Below are positions 10,225 through 20,077 of a DNA stretch of 64,000 bases, one piece after another. Source of the stretch: Vreelandella neptunia (lineage in GTDB: Bacteria; Pseudomonadota; Gammaproteobacteria; Pseudomonadales; Halomonadaceae). Every line of letters starts with the position of its first letter. Positions within the stretch are counted from its first letter, which is position 1. A model generated the notes under the pieces. It was given only the letters and a program-made list of their open reading frames with translations, was not told where the DNA came from and ran no database searches. Location of the stretch: assembly GCF_034479615.1 (NCBI RefSeq), contig NZ_CP140255.1, forward strand, positions 2,666,001-2,730,000, written 5' to 3'. Both the position numbers and the translations under genes were made by a program.

Positions 10225-11922
10225 CTATGAAGCGGCCAGCAAGCGAGCTTTACGCTCACTCTTTAGGGGCCGTGCTATGGCTGATCCATCTTGGCTAAGC
10301 TGCTCCCATTCGGGATATTCGACGTCATTATCCTTGGCATTATGTCGGCCTGCTTCTACCACCTCACCAGCAACACTGAACTGGCCGGCATACTCACGCA
10401 TTTGCAAGGCTTCCTGGGATAACACCTCTGCGCTCTGGGCCGCCTGATTGACTAAGCGCATGGTGTCTTGGGTGGTGGTATCGATTTGGGTAACCGCCTG
10501 ATTGACCTCCTCAATGCCTCGCCGCTGCTCTTCAGAAGCATGGGTAATTTGCGTCATCAGCGTGTCCACATTACTCGCCGCCTGCATAATCGCCCGTGTA
10601 TGTTCACCAGCCTGCTGAGACAATACGCTACCTTGCTGGACACTCGCACTCGACGCTTCGATGCGCGAGCGAATATCGCTGGCGGCACTGGCACTGCGCG
10701 TTGCCAGCGCACGCACCTCATTGGCGACCACCGCAAACCCACGACCGTGCTCACCGGCACGCGCAGCCTCAACCGATGCATTGAGCGCTAAAATATTGGT
10801 TTGGAAAGCAATGCTTTCAATCATGCGAATAATGCTTTGGATCTCTTCGGAGTGATTATTTATCGCATCCATGGTGGCGATAAACTGGGTAATTACCTCA
10901 TCACCCTGCCGTGCTTTATGGGACACATCCGCCGTTGACCGATTAACGTGGGCCGCACTTTCAGCATTCTGATTCACCGTGGCGGTTAGCTGTTCCAAGC
11001 TCGCCGCCATCTGCTGCAAAGCTGACACTTGAGTGTCGGTTTGGCTTGCTAAAAGCTGGTTCTGCTCGGTCATTTCCTGACTATTGCTATATACCTGCTG
11101 GCTACTCGCATTAAGTCGATTAACCGTGGCCGTCAAAGAGTGCTGCATCTTATCCAGCTCACTAAATAGCTGACCAATTTCATTGGTTGAGTGCGCCGTT
11201 ACCGGCGCCGACAGGTCACCGTTAGCGATGCGCTGGAAGTGCCCAGTGATCGTCTTCAATGGGCGAAGCACGTTTTTACGCACGCCCCACACCACGACCG
11301 TCACTACCAACAGCGCAGCACCAAGCGCTGCAATCACACCCCAAAAAAGTAGCGAGGAGACCTGTTCAAAGCGCATAAGTAAGGCGTTACCCCGCTGAGC
11401 GGAAGCGTCTAAAAAAGCCTCGGCGCTAGCCACAAAGTGCTGACTACTATCATCCACTCGCGACTCACCCGAGAAAAAACCAGATACGTCGCGCTCTTCA
11501 AGCATCATCATTTGAAGGCTGAGATTATTGTTAACGAATGATTGAAAGTCCGACGCTAACTGATCGACAAACGCCTGCTGATCTTGATCAAAGTCACTGG
11601 CTGTGAACTGATTGAAATTCTCGGTCGCCGCGTCAAGCAACCGCTGGGCTTCCTCTATCAGAGGGTCAGGTCGATCGAACGACGGAGTACGAATTAACTC
11701 AGCCGCACGATTCATCTGAATACGCGCACGCAAGAGCTGGGAGTAGGCGCTATCCAGGTTGCTAATTTGCGCCATATCCCGTTCATGAAGCGATGTGAAT
11801 GCTTCACGGCCAAAATGATTGGCGAACAAACCCAGTGCGCCAATGACAACCACAAGGCCGCTAAAGGCCACTAATACGAGCGTCCAACTTGCCTTGACGC
11901 TTAAGTTATTAATCCATTTCAT
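10225..11922 (-). CDS. Methyl-accepting chemotaxis protein
   Basis: 565 residues. A first membrane segment (about 13-33) and a second (about 192-214) flank a roughly 155-residue periplasmic four-helix-bundle-like domain. A HAMP domain follows ([19 protein letters not shown]), then the cytoplasmic coiled coil with the conserved tip [20 protein letters not shown] and [12 protein letters not shown]. It signals to CheA/CheW at the cell pole. No NWETF-like CheR-tethering pentapeptide is seen at the C-terminus. The ligand is unknown. No other chemotaxis genes adjoin, so it is an orphan receptor. Confidence 0.93.
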   Translation of the reverse strand: MKWINNLSVKASWTLVLVAFSGLVVVIGALGLFANHFGREAFTSLHERDMAQISNLDSAYSQLLRARIQMNRAAELIRTPSFDRPDPLIEEAQRLLDAATENFNQFTASDFDQDQQAFVDQLASDFQSFVNNNLSLQMMMLEERDVSGFFSGESRVDDSSQHFVASAEAFLDASAQRGNALLMRFEQVSSLLFWGVIAALGAALLVVTVVVWGVRKNVLRPLKTITGHFQRIANGDLSAPVTAHSTNEIGQLFSELDKMQHSLTATVNRLNASSQQVYSNSQEMTEQNQLLASQTDTQVSALQQMAASLEQLTATVNQNAESAAHVNRSTADVSHKARQGDEVITQFIATMDAINNHSEEIQSIIRMIESIAFQTNILALNASVEAARAGEHGRGFAVVANEVRALATRSASAASDIRSRIEASSASVQQGSVLSQQAGEHTRAIMQAASNVDTLMTQITHASEEQRRGIEEVNQAVTQIDTTTQDTMRLVNQAAQSAEVLSQEALQMREYAGQFSVAGEVVEAGRHNAKDNDVEYPEWEQLSQDGSAIARPLKSERKARLLAAS

Positions 11923-11946
11923 CTCGACCCGCCCCTTTCAGTAAGA

Positions 11947-12360
11947 TTAAACAGATGTGTGGAGGGGCAGCCAGAGCTGCAGGCGCCGACGAATCTCTAA
12001 TAATGCCTGCTCATAAGCATCTGACTTGCCGATCAAGCGAGGGTCACGAATATCCCAGGATAGAACTTCGTCCGCCTCCCCCTGCCAATCGCGGCAGGCT
12101 TGCTGGGCTTTGTCGCATAGCACAATGACAAAATCGAAGGTTTCGCTTTCAAACTCATCCAACGACTTACTGCGCAAGCCCTCGGTGGGAAGTCCGTGTT
12201 TGCGCAACGCTTCAAGCGTCAATGCATGGGGCTCATCCGGCTCAGAACCGGCGCTAAACGCTTCAAAACGATCATCTGCCAAATGGCGAAGCAACGCCTC
12301 CCCCATCAGAGACCGTGCAGAGTTAGCATTGCAGAGGAACAACACGCGGCGCTTCGTCAT
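11947..12360 (-). CDS. arsC: Arsenate reductase, low-molecular-weight phosphatase type
   Basis: 137 residues from ATG 12360 (MTKRRVLFLCNANSARS); an upstream ATG at 12396 would add 12 residues without family support. The CX5R phosphatase loop is Cys10 to Arg16. CDKAQQACRDWQ carries two further cysteines that could act in the thiol relay, and the DIRDP acid loop is present. It would reduce arsenate to arsenite in the cytoplasm with thioredoxin-type thiols. It is divergent from arsH, with an operator-like palindrome between them. A simple tyrosine phosphatase is the alternative, but the location favours arsenate reductase. Confidence 0.82.
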   Translation of the reverse strand: MTKRRVLFLCNANSARSLMGEALLRHLADDRFEAFSAGSEPDEPHALTLEALRKHGLPTEGLRSKSLDEFESETFDFVIVLCDKAQQACRDWQGEADEVLSWDIRDPRLIGKSDAYEQALLEIRRRLQLWLPLHTSV

Positions 12361-12447
12361 AAATAAACAGCCTCTTATGTAGTTAGTGGCTGCCACTCTA
12401 CGCCGGGTTCATGACGGCAATATTGCAGGTACACAGTTGACCTAGAA

Positions 12448-12467
12448 ATATACGAAAAAACATATAT
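12448..12467. promoter_or_regulatory. Candidate arsenic operator 1
   Basis: ATATACG-AAAAAA-CATATAT is an inverted repeat with a 6-nt spacer and one mismatch in 7-bp arms. It lies between the divergent arsC and arsH genes. A matching element with the same spacing lies upstream of the GAPDH/arsJ operon (17921-17942). An ArsR-family repressor is the likely reader, but no arsR is in the window. Confidence 0.55.
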
Positions 12468-12511
12468 GATGGAATCATCAAGCTATTAAGACACAATCCG
12501 AGTAAACCGCG

Positions 12512-13249
12512 ATGACCTCACTGACTGATTTTTCCGACCTGGATGATCTGCCTAATATAGATGCTGAACTCTTTGAACCGCCCAGCAGCGAACGGCTGGG
12601 TATTCCACATAGCAGTGAACACGCACCAAAAATATTGCTGCTATACGGCTCTCTGCGTGAGCGCTCTTTCAGCCGATTAGCGGTTGAGGAAGCCGCACGC
12701 TTGCTCAATGCCATGGGCGCAGAAACAAGAGTCTTTGACCCCAAAGGGCTACCATTACCGGATGCTGAAGATGCCAGTCACCCCAAAGTCGATGAGCTAC
12801 GCCAATTGGCCCAATGGTCAGAGGGGATGGTGTGGTGCTCCCCCGAGCGCCACGGCGCAATGACCGGCATTATGAAGGCGCAAATAGACTGGATACCGCT
12901 TGCCTTGGGTGGCGTCCGCCCTACTCAGGGTAAGACATTGGCCGTCATGCAGGTCTGCGGCGGTTCGCAGTCCTTCAATACGGTCAACCAGCTACGTATC
13001 TTGGGGCGTTGGATGCGTATGCTGACGATTCCCAATCAGTCTTCGGTACCCAAAGCCTTTATGGAGTTTGATGATAAAAACCGGATGAAGCCTTCACCGT
13101 TTTATGACCGGATCGTGGATGTCATGGAAGAGCTGGTGAAATTCACCTTACTAGTGCGTGACCGCAACGACGTACTGACGGATCGTTATTCGAAGCGTAA
13201 AGAGAGCGCCGAAGAAGTCTCCAAACGGGTTAATCAACGCGCCATCTAA
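12512..13249 (+). CDS. arsH: ArsH, NADPH-dependent FMN reductase / organoarsenical oxidase
   Basis: 245 residues. The flavodoxin-like fold is shown by [39 protein letters not shown] (FMN-binding loop) and [17 protein letters not shown]. Both ends match ArsH closely (LRERSYSR-type motif, YSKRKE tail). ArsH oxidises trivalent organoarsenicals and reduces FMN or chromate. It begins a plus-strand operon with the ACR3 pump 12 bases downstream and a second flavoprotein. Confidence 0.95.
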   Translation: MTSLTDFSDLDDLPNIDAELFEPPSSERLGIPHSSEHAPKILLLYGSLRERSFSRLAVEEAARLLNAMGAETRVFDPKGLPLPDAEDASHPKVDELRQLAQWSEGMVWCSPERHGAMTGIMKAQIDWIPLALGGVRPTQGKTLAVMQVCGGSQSFNTVNQLRILGRWMRMLTIPNQSSVPKAFMEFDDKNRMKPSPFYDRIVDVMEELVKFTLLVRDRNDVLTDRYSKRKESAEEVSKRVNQRAI

Positions 13250-13261
13250 TAGGAGCCTCAC

Positions 13262-14338
13262 ATGCCAGCACTAAATGACAACGCATCACCCTCCACCGCC
13301 GAAGGCATGGGCGTGTTTGAGCGCTACCTCACGCTATGGGTAGCACTCGCCATTGTGGTCGGCATCCTGGTCGGGCAATTTATCCCAGCGGTACCGGAAA
13401 CGCTGTCACGCTTTGAAGTGGCGCAGGTGTCGATTCCAGTGGCGATACTTATCTGGGCAATGATTTTCCCCATGATGGCGCAAATTGACTTCACCTCGCT
13501 ACTGGGCGTGCGTCGACAGCCCAAAGGGTTGATCATTACTACCTCCGTGAATTGGTTGATCAAACCTTTCACTATGTTCGCCATCTCTTGGCTATTTCTG
13601 ATGGTGATCTTTCGACCGTTAATTCCCGCCGAGCTAGCCAGTCAGTATCTAGCCGGTGCCATTCTGCTGGGCGCAGCGCCGTGTACCGCCATGGTGTTTG
13701 TGTGGAGCTACCTGACCCGCGGCGATGCCGCCTACACCCTGGTGCAAGTGGCGCTTAACGATCTGATTATGCTGTTTGCCTTTGCACCCATCGTGGTCTT
13801 TCTGCTGGGCATTTCCAATATTCAAGTACCCTGGGACACGGTCGCCCTGTCAGTGGTGCTGTACATTGTGATACCCCTGGCGGCGGGTTATATCACGCGG
13901 CAAAGCTTGATTAAAAAGCACGGCAACGAGTGGTACGACAACGTGTTTATGAAGCGCGTTGGCCCTATCACCCCGATTGGCTTGATCATTACCCTGGTAC
14001 TGCTATTCGCCTTCCAAGGCGAGGTCATTCTCACTAATCCGCTGCATATCGTGTTAATCGCGATACCGCTGATTATTCAAACGTTTCTGATCTTCTTTAT
14101 TGCCTATGGCTGGGCTAAAGCCTGGCGGTTGCCACATAACATTGCCGCACCGGGGGCGATGATCGGCGCCAGCAACTTCTTTGAACTGGCGGTAGCAGCG
14201 GCTATCGCGCTGTTTGGCTTACAGTCGGGCGCTGCGCTAGCCACTGTTGTCGGCGTATTGGTCGAAGTACCGCTAATGCTCGCGCTGGTCAGGATTGCCA
14301 ATAAAACTCGTCATCATTTTCCGGCAGACGCTCATTAA
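13262..14338 (+). CDS. acr3: ACR3 family arsenite efflux permease
   Basis: 358 residues with about ten hydrophobic segments. The ACR3 signature around the essential cysteine (GAAPCTAMVFVWSYLTRGD) and the late GASNFFELAVAAAIALFG segment are present. It exports arsenite across the inner membrane. GGAG precedes the ATG, and the gene follows arsH by 12 bp and precedes an FMN reductase by 15 bp, so the three are one transcript. Confidence 0.96.
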   Translation: MPALNDNASPSTAEGMGVFERYLTLWVALAIVVGILVGQFIPAVPETLSRFEVAQVSIPVAILIWAMIFPMMAQIDFTSLLGVRRQPKGLIITTSVNWLIKPFTMFAISWLFLMVIFRPLIPAELASQYLAGAILLGAAPCTAMVFVWSYLTRGDAAYTLVQVALNDLIMLFAFAPIVVFLLGISNIQVPWDTVALSVVLYIVIPLAAGYITRQSLIKKHGNEWYDNVFMKRVGPITPIGLIITLVLLFAFQGEVILTNPLHIVLIAIPLIIQTFLIFFIAYGWAKAWRLPHNIAAPGAMIGASNFFELAVAAAIALFGLQSGAALATVVGVLVEVPLMLALVRIANKTRHHFPADAH

Positions 14339-14353
14339 TCAGGAGTAAGCGCT

Positions 14354-15022
14354 ATGGCTCACTATTTGGTATTTCTGGGTTCAACCCGAACCAGTAGACC
14401 ACCTTCACCTGCTCGCCTTGGCGAGCGGGTCGCAAAAGCGTGCGAGCGCTTGCTTTCATCGCTCCCTCATACAGCGGCGGAGATTATTGATCCGCTAGCG
14501 CTAAACATAAGCGATCCGTTTAAGCCGCATTTTGCTTACGCAAAAAACGATGCGCCGGAGGACTTAGCAGAGCTGGCTGATAAAATCGCCGCGGCCGATG
14601 GCTATGTGATGGTCAGTCCAGAATATAATCACTCCATGAGCCCAGCCCTTAGCCATCTGCTTAACCATTTTGGAGCTTCGTTGTTTGCGTTTAAGCCCAG
14701 CGCCATCGTGACCTACTCAATGGGTCAGTGGGGCGGCGTGCGCGCCGGTGTTGCCATGCGCGCGTTTCTCTCGGAGCTTGGCTGCCTTCCGGTGTCGGCG
14801 ATGATTCATATACCCAAAGCCCAGGAAGCGCTAAACGAGGATGGGCAGTTTGCCCATGAACAAGAGCGCTGGGAAAGTTATTTTGGCCGCACCTTAGGTC
14901 AATTAATGTGGTGGGCAGAAGCTGCTGCTAGCTATAAAAAACAGGTGGATCCGACACGGGTATCGCCCGCTTTTAAAACCGCGCCTTCACAGCGCAACGC
15001 GCCAGGCAGTGAAAGTAGCTAA
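14354..15022 (+). CDS. NADPH-dependent FMN reductase family flavoprotein
   Basis: 222 residues. The phosphate-binding GSTRTSRPP near the N-terminus, SPEYNHSMSPALSHLLNHF and the YSMGQWGGVRAG loop are the standard FMN_red/azoreductase-like motifs. It is distinct from arsH in the same operon. The exact substrate is unknown; in arsenic islands such proteins are assumed to act as flavin or quinone reductases against oxidative stress. It follows the ACR3 gene by 15 bp with AGGAG before the ATG, and it has a polar, Ser/Pro-rich C-terminal tail of about 25 residues. Confidence 0.85.
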   Translation: MAHYLVFLGSTRTSRPPSPARLGERVAKACERLLSSLPHTAAEIIDPLALNISDPFKPHFAYAKNDAPEDLAELADKIAAADGYVMVSPEYNHSMSPALSHLLNHFGASLFAFKPSAIVTYSMGQWGGVRAGVAMRAFLSELGCLPVSAMIHIPKAQEALNEDGQFAHEQERWESYFGRTLGQLMWWAEAAASYKKQVDPTRVSPAFKTAPSQRNAPGSESS

Positions 15023-15053
15023 AGAAAACAGCTAAAACAATCGCGAGGCCACC

Positions 15054-15163
15054 ATGCTCGTCACTATTTATCACAACCCCAACTGCGGGACGTCGCGAAA
15101 CAGCGTCCAATTCCCCAATTTACGAAAGAGGATGGTGAGATCGTTTACTATCCAGCCCATTAA
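15054..15163 (+). pseudogene. Remnant of a glutaredoxin-linked arsenate reductase gene
   Basis: From ATG 15054 the frame reads MLVTIYHNPNCGTSRNSV, the unmistakable N-terminus of the E. coli-type ArsC, including its catalytic cysteine loop. Within about 55 bases the sequence switches to FTKEDGEIVYYPAH and a stop at 15161 in another frame, which is the ArsC C-terminus. About 100 middle codons are deleted and the two ends are out of frame. It lies downstream of the FMN reductase and is presumably cotranscribed. No functional protein is expected. Confidence 0.75.
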
Positions 15164-15183
15164 TGGCGTAACTGGGATAGGCT

Positions 15184-15486
15184 ATGGACAGTGTGATTGA
15201 GCTAGGTGGCAACGCATTAGACTTTATCAAGCAGCAAGGCGGAGTCGTCACCATCCGCCTCTCCCCTAAGCATGGCTGCTGCGGAGGGCTTGCCAATATT
15301 GCCGTCGCCGAGGCAAACGAACCCCTAGATGCTTCGCGCTATCAGCACTACCACTATCAAGGTATATCGATCTTTATTGACCCAACGCTTGTCGGGCAGG
15401 GACTACGCGTTGAAATTGAAGGGTTTTGGAAGTTACGCCACCTCTATGTAGATGGTTTACCACCTGCAATCGGGCTACACGAATAA
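15184..15486 (+). CDS. Small cysteine-pair protein (possible CC/Se-motif, HesB-like family)
   Basis: 100 residues, soluble. The clearest feature is a vicinal cysteine pair in SPKHGCCGGLAN (about residues 28-39). The alternation of short beta strands (VVTIRLSP, GISIFIDP, LRVEIEG) recalls the HesB/IscA fold. Small proteins of this look are known, from memory, as CC/Se motif family (seleno)proteins, in which one Cys may be Sec. Here both are ordinary TGC codons and no in-frame TGA is seen. It starts 20 bp after the arsC remnant at the end of the arsenic operon. A thiol pair could bind arsenite or a metal, but this is inference. Function is not established. Confidence 0.65.
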   Translation: MDSVIELGGNALDFIKQQGGVVTIRLSPKHGCCGGLANIAVAEANEPLDASRYQHYHYQGISIFIDPTLVGQGLRVEIEGFWKLRHLYVDGLPPAIGLHE

Positions 15487-15513
15487 CCAGTAACGCCAAA
15501 AAGCCATTAGCAT

Positions 15514-15618
15514 TCATCCAGTGGTTAGCCATAGCACCCCAACGCCATTGCGCTCTATCAATAGGCCAAACAGCAGCGGCGCCAAGGCTTGCATAGCCCT
15601 TGCCTGGGCGAAGCGCGG
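15514..15618 (-). pseudogene. Possible fragment of a major facilitator gene
   Basis: Read on the minus strand after the arsJ stop, a frame gives [19 protein letters not shown] followed by LLIERNGVGVLWLTTG and a stop at 15514. It looks like one transmembrane hairpin of an MFS transporter. It has no start codon of its own and overlaps the end of arsJ in another frame. It may be the tail of a deleted transporter gene. Recognition is by eye only. Confidence 0.35.
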
Positions 15619-15619
15619 A

Positions 15620-16843
15620 TCATGCAACTTGCTTAGGCAACGCTAGGGCCATCAATGCGCTGGCAGCCACTAAGGCTGCTGATACCCACAGGCAGGCGCT
15701 CAGCCCATATGCCATATATAGCCAGCCCGACAGTAGCGTGCCCACTAAACGCCCCATGGCATTGGCCATATAATAGAAACCGACATCCATGGAGACGCCG
15801 TCAGCGCGAGCATAGTGCACAATCAAATAGCTGTGCCAGCTGGAGTTAATCGCAAACAGTACGCCAAAGGCGAGCAAGCCGACGACCAACCAGCCTACCT
15901 GCGTCAAGGGCAGCATCGCCAACACAATCGCCAGCACGGCCAATGCCGCCGCCCAGCCGGCGGTAAGCGCCCGCGCATCGCCTTTGATCAGGCGGGTTAA
16001 TTTAGGTGCCTGAGTTTGCACCCCGCCATAACCGATAACCCATACCGCTAACAGCCCACCCACTGTCCAGTGTGTCCAACCGTGTTGATCGTATAAAAAC
16101 ACCGGCAGTGCCACCACAAACCACACATCTCGTGCCGAAAACAGGCAAAAGCGCGCCGCGGAGAGCACGTTAATAGCACGCGATTTTGAGAAGATTTCGG
16201 AGAACTTGGGCTTTACTTTTTGGCGGCCTAAATCCGCCTTAAGCCTCAACAGTGAAAGCAGTAACACGCCACCAAGCATTACCGCCATCACGAATACAGC
16301 GGCCTGGAAGCCAATCAATGTTAAAAGCAGGCCGCCGACAAAAAAGCCCAGCCCTTTTAGCGCATTTTTAGAGCCGGTCAGCATCGCTACCCAGCGGTAG
16401 AGCGAGCTATTGGCGTTGGCGCTCTCTTTAGGCACCAGCACCTTAACCGCACTTTTAGCGCTCATCTTGTTGAGGTCTTTGGCGATCCCCGATAGCGCCT
16501 GAGCGGCCATCACCCAAGCAACTGTCAGCAAGCTAGCGGGCACCATCAACATGGCGAGGGCGATAATTTGCAGTCCAAGCCCCACATTCATGGTGCGGTT
16601 AAGCCCCAACCGCGCGCCCAACCAGCCGCCTACCAGATTAGTCACCACGCCAAAAGCTTCGTAAAACAGAAACAGCATGGCAATTTCTAACGGCGAGTAG
16701 CCCAATTGGTGGAAGTGCATGACCACCAGCATGCGCAGCGCGCCGTCGGTTACCGTGAACGCCCAGTAGTTACCGGTAATCAGCATATATTGGCGCACCT
16801 CGAAAGGTAGCGCCTTTACCCTTTGCAGCATCGATTCAGCCAC
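15620..16843 (-). CDS. arsJ: ArsJ, MFS exporter of 1-arseno-3-phosphoglycerate
   Basis: 407 residues with about 12 membrane segments. The opening ([21 protein letters not shown]), the loop [20 protein letters not shown] and the segment [18 protein letters not shown] are characteristic of ArsJ and unlike drug exporters. ArsJ removes the unstable 1-arseno-3-phosphoglycerate that GAPDH makes from arsenate. The start overlaps the end of the adjacent GAPDH gene by 8 bp, implying translational coupling, as expected for this two-gene pathway. Confidence 0.93.
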   Translation of the reverse strand: MAESMLQRVKALPFEVRQYMLITGNYWAFTVTDGALRMLVVMHFHQLGYSPLEIAMLFLFYEAFGVVTNLVGGWLGARLGLNRTMNVGLGLQIIALAMLMVPASLLTVAWVMAAQALSGIAKDLNKMSAKSAVKVLVPKESANANSSLYRWVAMLTGSKNALKGLGFFVGGLLLTLIGFQAAVFVMAVMLGGVLLLSLLRLKADLGRQKVKPKFSEIFSKSRAINVLSAARFCLFSARDVWFVVALPVFLYDQHGWTHWTVGGLLAVWVIGYGGVQTQAPKLTRLIKGDARALTAGWAAALAVLAIVLAMLPLTQVGWLVVGLLAFGVLFAINSSWHSYLIVHYARADGVSMDVGFYYMANAMGRLVGTLLSGWLYMAYGLSACLWVSAALVAASALMALALPKQVA

Positions 16844-17867
16844 GATCGACCTGCCCGCTGCCTACCATTAGCGCTAACTCAGCGGTTCGATTAGCGTAGC
16901 CCCACTCGTTGTCATACCAGGCGTAGAGCTTTAGCTGAGTGCCGTTGACCACCATGGTGGAGAGCGCATCAATGATTGAGCTGCGCGGGTCGGTGCGGTA
17001 ATCAATCGACACTAGCGGGCGCTCTTCATAGCCCAAAATCCCGGCAAGTTCGCCATCAGCGGCGGCTTTTAGCGCCTGATTAACCTCTTCGACACTCACT
17101 TTACGCTCAAGCTCGAACACCATATCAGTGAGCGAAGCATTCGCCAGGGGTACACGAATCGCATGACCGTTTAGCTTGCCTTCTAGCTCAGGAAAAATAG
17201 CGGTGATAGCTTTCGCTGAACCGGTCGTGGTGGGAATCAGGCTCATACCGCAGGCACGTGCCCGGCGCAGATCTTTATGCGGGGCATCTAGAATTGTTTG
17301 GGTATTGGTAATGTCGTGCACCGTGGTCATTGAACCATGGCGGATACCAAAGGTTTTCTGAATGACTTTGACCACCGGTGCCAGGCAGTTGGTGGTGCAA
17401 CTGGCAGCGGTGACGATCTTATGTTGGGCAGGATCGTAAAGGTGATCGTTCACCCCCACCACCACATTAAGCACGCTCGCCTCTTTCATAGGCGCACTCA
17501 CCACCACACGGACGACACCTTGAGCAAGATACGCCTGCAGTTTATCGGTGGTTTTCATTACCCCAGAGCACTCAATGACGATATCGCAGTTCGACCAGTC
17601 GCTATCGGCAATTGCTTTATTAGCGCTAAAGGCGACAGATTTTCCATCGAGAACGATAGCGTCATCGGTTGCCGAGATGCCCTTCCCTGGTGCCCAGCGC
17701 CCGTGAACTGAATCAAACTCCAGCAGGTGTGCAAAGGTTGCCGCATCGCCGCCCGGGTCGTTAATGCGCGTTATTTCTACCGCACCCGCGTCGACCTGCC
17801 CCCACAAACTGCGCAGTGCCAAACGCCCAATCCGCCCAAAGCCGTTAATGCCAATGCGTAGTGCCAT
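16836..17867 (-). CDS. ArsJ-associated glyceraldehyde-3-phosphate dehydrogenase
   Basis: 343 residues. NAD-binding [10 protein letters not shown] at the N-terminus, Asp37 (RINDPGGD) suggesting NAD preference, catalytic Cys157 in ASCTTNC, and the closing [11 protein letters not shown] are all present. With arsenate in place of phosphate the enzyme makes 1-arseno-3-phosphoglycerate, which ArsJ exports. Pairing with arsJ, 8-bp overlap and an arsenic-type operator upstream argue for a detoxification role rather than central glycolysis. The promoter lies in 17880-17946. Confidence 0.94.
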   Translation of the reverse strand: MALRIGINGFGRIGRLALRSLWGQVDAGAVEITRINDPGGDAATFAHLLEFDSVHGRWAPGKGISATDDAIVLDGKSVAFSANKAIADSDWSNCDIVIECSGVMKTTDKLQAYLAQGVVRVVVSAPMKEASVLNVVVGVNDHLYDPAQHKIVTAASCTTNCLAPVVKVIQKTFGIRHGSMTTVHDITNTQTILDAPHKDLRRARACGMSLIPTTTGSAKAITAIFPELEGKLNGHAIRVPLANASLTDMVFELERKVSVEEVNQALKAAADGELAGILGYEERPLVSIDYRTDPRSSIIDALSTMVVNGTQLKLYAWYDNEWGYANRTAELALMVGSGQVDRG

Positions 17868-17920
17868 GAGTGCCTCCTAAGCTAACCGTTACACAATCTA
17901 TTAAGAGAAAGCATAACGCC

Positions 17921-17942
17921 TATATACGTTAAAACATATATA
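17921..17942. promoter_or_regulatory. Candidate arsenic operator 2
   Basis: TATATACG-TTAAAA-CATATATA is an inverted repeat with 8-bp arms, one mismatch and a 6-nt spacer, 54 bp upstream of the GAPDH start. Arms and spacer length match the palindrome at 12448-12467. The shared element would place arsC/arsH and GAPDH/arsJ under one repressor. Confidence 0.55.
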
Positions 17943-17948
17943 CATGCT

Positions 17949-18010
17949 TAAAAAAATGCTTACTAGCAAACAGGCCCGCCACTTTGTAGTAAGCCTGTGT
18001 AGTAAGCATT
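17949..18010 (-). terminator. Rho-independent terminator of the pst operon
   Basis: AATGCTTACTA (17955-17965) pairs with TAGTAAGCATT (18000-18010), and an inner ACAGGC/GCCTGT stem extends it. On the minus strand the hairpin is followed by a run of T (17949-17956). It lies 17 nt after the pstB stop and marks the end of the operon, so phoU is not cotranscribed here. Confidence 0.8.
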
Positions 18011-18026
18011 AATTAGTGTGTATTAA

Positions 18027-18866
18027 TTAACCATAACGACCAGAGATATAGTCCTCGGTCTTCTTCTGTGCCGGGGTTGAGAACATCACTTTAGTGTCGT
18101 TGTACTCAATGATTTCTCCCAGGTGGAAGAACGCCGTGTAGTCCGCCACTCGCGCCGCCTGCTGCATATTATGCGTCACGGTAATAATGGTGAATTTCTC
18201 TTTCAGCTTGTCCATCAAATCTTCGATGGTGGCGGTCGAAATAGGGTCAAGCGCTGAGGTTGGCTCATCCATCAAAATCACATCAGGCTGAACCGCAATA
18301 GCGCGGGCAATACACAACCGCTGCTGCTGACCACCGGAGAGAGAGGTGCCTGGCTCATGCAGCTTGTCTTTCACTTCGTTCCACAACCCGGCGTCGCGCA
18401 GCGCTTTTTCAACCAACTCTTCCTGCTCAACTTTACGGCTGACCAAATCATGCATGCGTGGTGCGTAAGCGATATTTTCAAAGATCGACTTAGGAAACGG
18501 ATTAGGCTTTTGGAACACCATGCCCACCCGGCGGCGCAGCGCCACTTCATCCATCTTAGGCGCGTTAACGTCCAGCCCGTCCATCTCGACCAAGCCTGCG
18601 GTTCGTACGCTGGGAATGAGGTCGTTCATCCGATTCAAGCAGCGCAAAAACGTTGACTTACCACACCCCGAAGGGCCAATCAGCGCCGTCACGTTTTTCT
18701 GAAAAAGATCAATATTCAGATTATTCAACGCTTGGTTTTTGCCATACCACAAATTCAAATCGCGAACCCGGAAACTCAGGTCGTGGCACGCAGCTTCATT
18801 CCGTGTATAGGGTTGCCCAACCGCAGGTGTCTGCTGGCCGTTCATTACAGTTGCATGGCTATTCAT
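18027..18866 (-). CDS. pstB: Phosphate ABC transporter ATP-binding protein PstB
   Basis: 279 residues. Walker [10 protein letters not shown] at 64-72, the Q-loop in [15 protein letters not shown], the signature [14 protein letters not shown] and Walker [14 protein letters not shown] are intact. It hydrolyses ATP to drive phosphate uptake through PstC/PstA. The N-terminal 25 residues form a polar extension before the ABC fold. GAGGA lies seven bases before ATG 18866, and the gene follows pstA by 26 bp. A long hairpin terminator follows the stop. Confidence 0.96.
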   Translation of the reverse strand: MNSHATVMNGQQTPAVGQPYTRNEAACHDLSFRVRDLNLWYGKNQALNNLNIDLFQKNVTALIGPSGCGKSTFLRCLNRMNDLIPSVRTAGLVEMDGLDVNAPKMDEVALRRRVGMVFQKPNPFPKSIFENIAYAPRMHDLVSRKVEQEELVEKALRDAGLWNEVKDKLHEPGTSLSGGQQQRLCIARAIAVQPDVILMDEPTSALDPISTATIEDLMDKLKEKFTIITVTHNMQQAARVADYTAFFHLGEIIEYNDTKVMFSTPAQKKTEDYISGRYG

Positions 18867-18892
18867 AGTAATGTCCTCTATAACGCACTGGC

Positions 18893-20059
18893 CTACCAGC
18901 GACGCTCAAATTTCTTACGCATCACAACGGCAAAAGCGTTGAGTGAGATGAGTATGGTGAGTAGCACCAAAATACCGCCAGCAGTTTTTTCTACAAACGC
19001 CTGCTCAGGTTCACCGGCCCAGGTGAATATTTGCGCGGGCATCACTGTTGCGGCGTTGGTAAAGGAAACGCCCACATCAGGAATGAAAGCCACCATACCC
19101 ACGATAATCAGCGGCGCGGTTTCACCCATCGCTTGCGCAAGGCCGATAATAGAACCCGTCATAATACCCGGCATCGCCAATGGTAGAACGTGATCCCGCA
19201 CTACCTGCCAGCGTGAACAGCCTACCCCAAAGCCTGCATGACGAATGGATTCAGGCACGCTACGCAGCGCGGTACGCGTCGAAATAATGATTACCGGCAG
19301 CGTCATCAGTGCCAACGTCATGCCACCCACTAAGGGGGACGAACGCGGCACCCCGAAAAAGTTAATAAAGATCGCCAAGCCCAACAGACCAAATAGAATC
19401 GACGGGATCGCCGCTAGGTTATTGATGTTAATTTCAATAATCTGGGTTAAGCGGTTATCAGGGGCAAACTCTTCAAGATAAATAGCTGTCATCACACCGA
19501 TCGGGAAAGATATCGCCAGAGTGACGATCATGGTCATAATGGTGCCAACCACTGCCGATAAGATACCCGCGTTCTCGGCAATCTTAGAATCACCCGAACC
19601 AAAGAAAGTGCTATTAAAGCGTAGATCCACCTGCCCTGCTTCAACTCGGGCATCAAGGGCTTCCTGCTCCTCTTCACTCAAGCGATGCCGGTGGCCTTTT
19701 AAGTACTGATCCACCTCGCTAGTCGCCAACACCCACTGTTCTTCGCTGGTGCCGATCATGTCAGGATTGTTGCGTAGTTCCATGGGAATCACGCGAACCA
19801 CTGTACGGCTAATTAACGGCAACAGCTCTTCGTCAAACGCCCGCCGACCATCGGTTTCGGCTTCTTCTGTGTAACTAATCTCGGTTTGTATATACGCTTG
19901 CTGGAAAGCGGGTAGACCTTTACTCAGCATATCAGCAAAAAACAGCACCAGAAAAAGGCCCGCAAGACCTAACGATCCCATGGTGATCCATTTAAGGCGG
20001 GTAGACTTTCGGTGACGCCGCTTAAGCTGCTGGCTGATTTCGTCAAAACTATGGCTCAT
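18893..20059 (-). CDS. pstA: Phosphate ABC transporter permease PstA (with extended periplasmic domain)
   Basis: 388 residues, longer than the roughly 295 of E. coli PstA. After a first membrane segment (about 25-45) there is an extra acidic soluble region of about 120 residues (DUF3333-like), then the permease core with the coupling loop of the type [21 protein letters not shown]. It forms the inner-membrane channel with PstC. GAGGAA lies eight bases before the ATG. It follows pstC by 18 bp. Confidence 0.92.
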   Translation of the reverse strand: MSHSFDEISQQLKRRHRKSTRLKWITMGSLGLAGLFLVLFFADMLSKGLPAFQQAYIQTEISYTEEAETDGRRAFDEELLPLISRTVVRVIPMELRNNPDMIGTSEEQWVLATSEVDQYLKGHRHRLSEEEQEALDARVEAGQVDLRFNSTFFGSGDSKIAENAGILSAVVGTIMTMIVTLAISFPIGVMTAIYLEEFAPDNRLTQIIEININNLAAIPSILFGLLGLAIFINFFGVPRSSPLVGGMTLALMTLPVIIISTRTALRSVPESIRHAGFGVGCSRWQVVRDHVLPLAMPGIMTGSIIGLAQAMGETAPLIIVGMVAFIPDVGVSFTNAATVMPAQIFTWAGEPEQAFVEKTAGGILVLLTILISLNAFAVVMRKKFERRW

Positions 20060-20077
20060 CGAAACAGTTCCTCGGCG

